A stretch of 64,000 nucleotides of DNA from Lepturacanthus savala (taxonomy: Eukaryota; Chordata; Actinopteri; Scombriformes; Trichiuridae): contig CM060471.1 in NCBI GenBank assembly GCA_030544235.1, forward strand, positions 8,947,848 through 9,011,847. Direction: 5' to 3'. The stretch's first letter is position 1; each line of letters starts with the position of its first letter. The position numbers and the translations under genes were made by a program. The notes beneath the pieces were generated by a model. That model saw nothing but the letters and a program-made list of their open reading frames with translations. It searched no databases and was not told the origin of the DNA. Of the stretch, positions 63,825 to 64,000 are shown piece after piece.

Positions 63825-64000
63825 TTGTTGAACAGCAGCGGTATAATTCCAAAACACTCCTCACTCATCATGGCTAAATCCACTAGGACCTCTCTAGTGT
63901 ATTTAGCTATGAAGAGACGTGGCTAATGCAAGCTCTTTCTCCATTTATTAAACAAGATAAGGTTTTGCTAATAAACTTAAATGTATACACTAAATGTATG

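Overview
The window comes from a ray-finned (teleost) fish nuclear genome. The evidence is one vertebrate-type split gene with short, phase-consistent exons, extreme (CA)n/(TG)n microsatellite density, Tc1-like, hAT-like and piggyBac-like miniature DNA transposons, fish-type tRNA-derived SINEs and LINE reverse-transcriptase scraps. Nothing prokaryotic is present. Nearly all long open frames are microsatellite or trinucleotide artefacts (Cys-Val, Thr-His, poly-Leu, poly-Ser) and were left out.

Only one protein-coding gene can be supported. It is the 3' two-thirds of an EBF/COE (early B-cell factor, Collier/Olf/EBF) transcription factor on the + strand. Ten coding exons lie between 4286 and 27055 and join without phase conflict into 389 codons plus a stop. 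They encode the end of the DNA-binding domain, the complete IPT/TIG domain, the helix-loop-helix region with its vertebrate-duplicated helix, and the Ser/Pro/Thr/Asn-rich transactivation tail ending MSGLVVPPM. Tail signatures ([38 protein letters not shown]) fit EBF3 better than EBF1 or EBF2, so I call it ebf3; which teleost co-orthologue (a or b) cannot be told. About 200 N-terminal residues, including the zinc-knuckle exon, lie upstream of base 1. The 3' UTR runs to a polyadenylation signal at about 28551.

Layout: 1-4285 is the 3' end of an upstream intron, opening with a BED-finger hAT-like element that has a SINE nested in it. 4286-27055 holds exons and introns. Introns contain a second BED-finger hAT-like element (7752-8301), SINEs, a 2.6-kb inverted-repeat element (about 18860-21500), a Tc1-like deletion derivative (21715-22238) and a 0.9-kb ACT/GCT trinucleotide array (23541-24445). 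27056-28575 is 3' UTR. From 28600 to 64000 I find no gene. This gene-free flank holds microsatellites, minisatellites, transposon remnants and several single-copy-looking, homeodomain-site-rich or CpG-rich stretches that are candidate conserved regulatory elements, the best at about 42410-42900. That setting would suit a developmental transcription-factor gene, but conservation was not tested.

The most interesting signals are: (AC)n runs starting 3-4 bases inside three of nine introns, one of them paired with a GT-rich 3' end; a 72-base intron that is open in frame; a tandem CAG-CAG acceptor at the DNA-binding/IPT junction; the intronic trinucleotide array; three short hAT-like elements that keep only a BED zinc finger; and a minisatellite containing a 57-bp inverted repeat.
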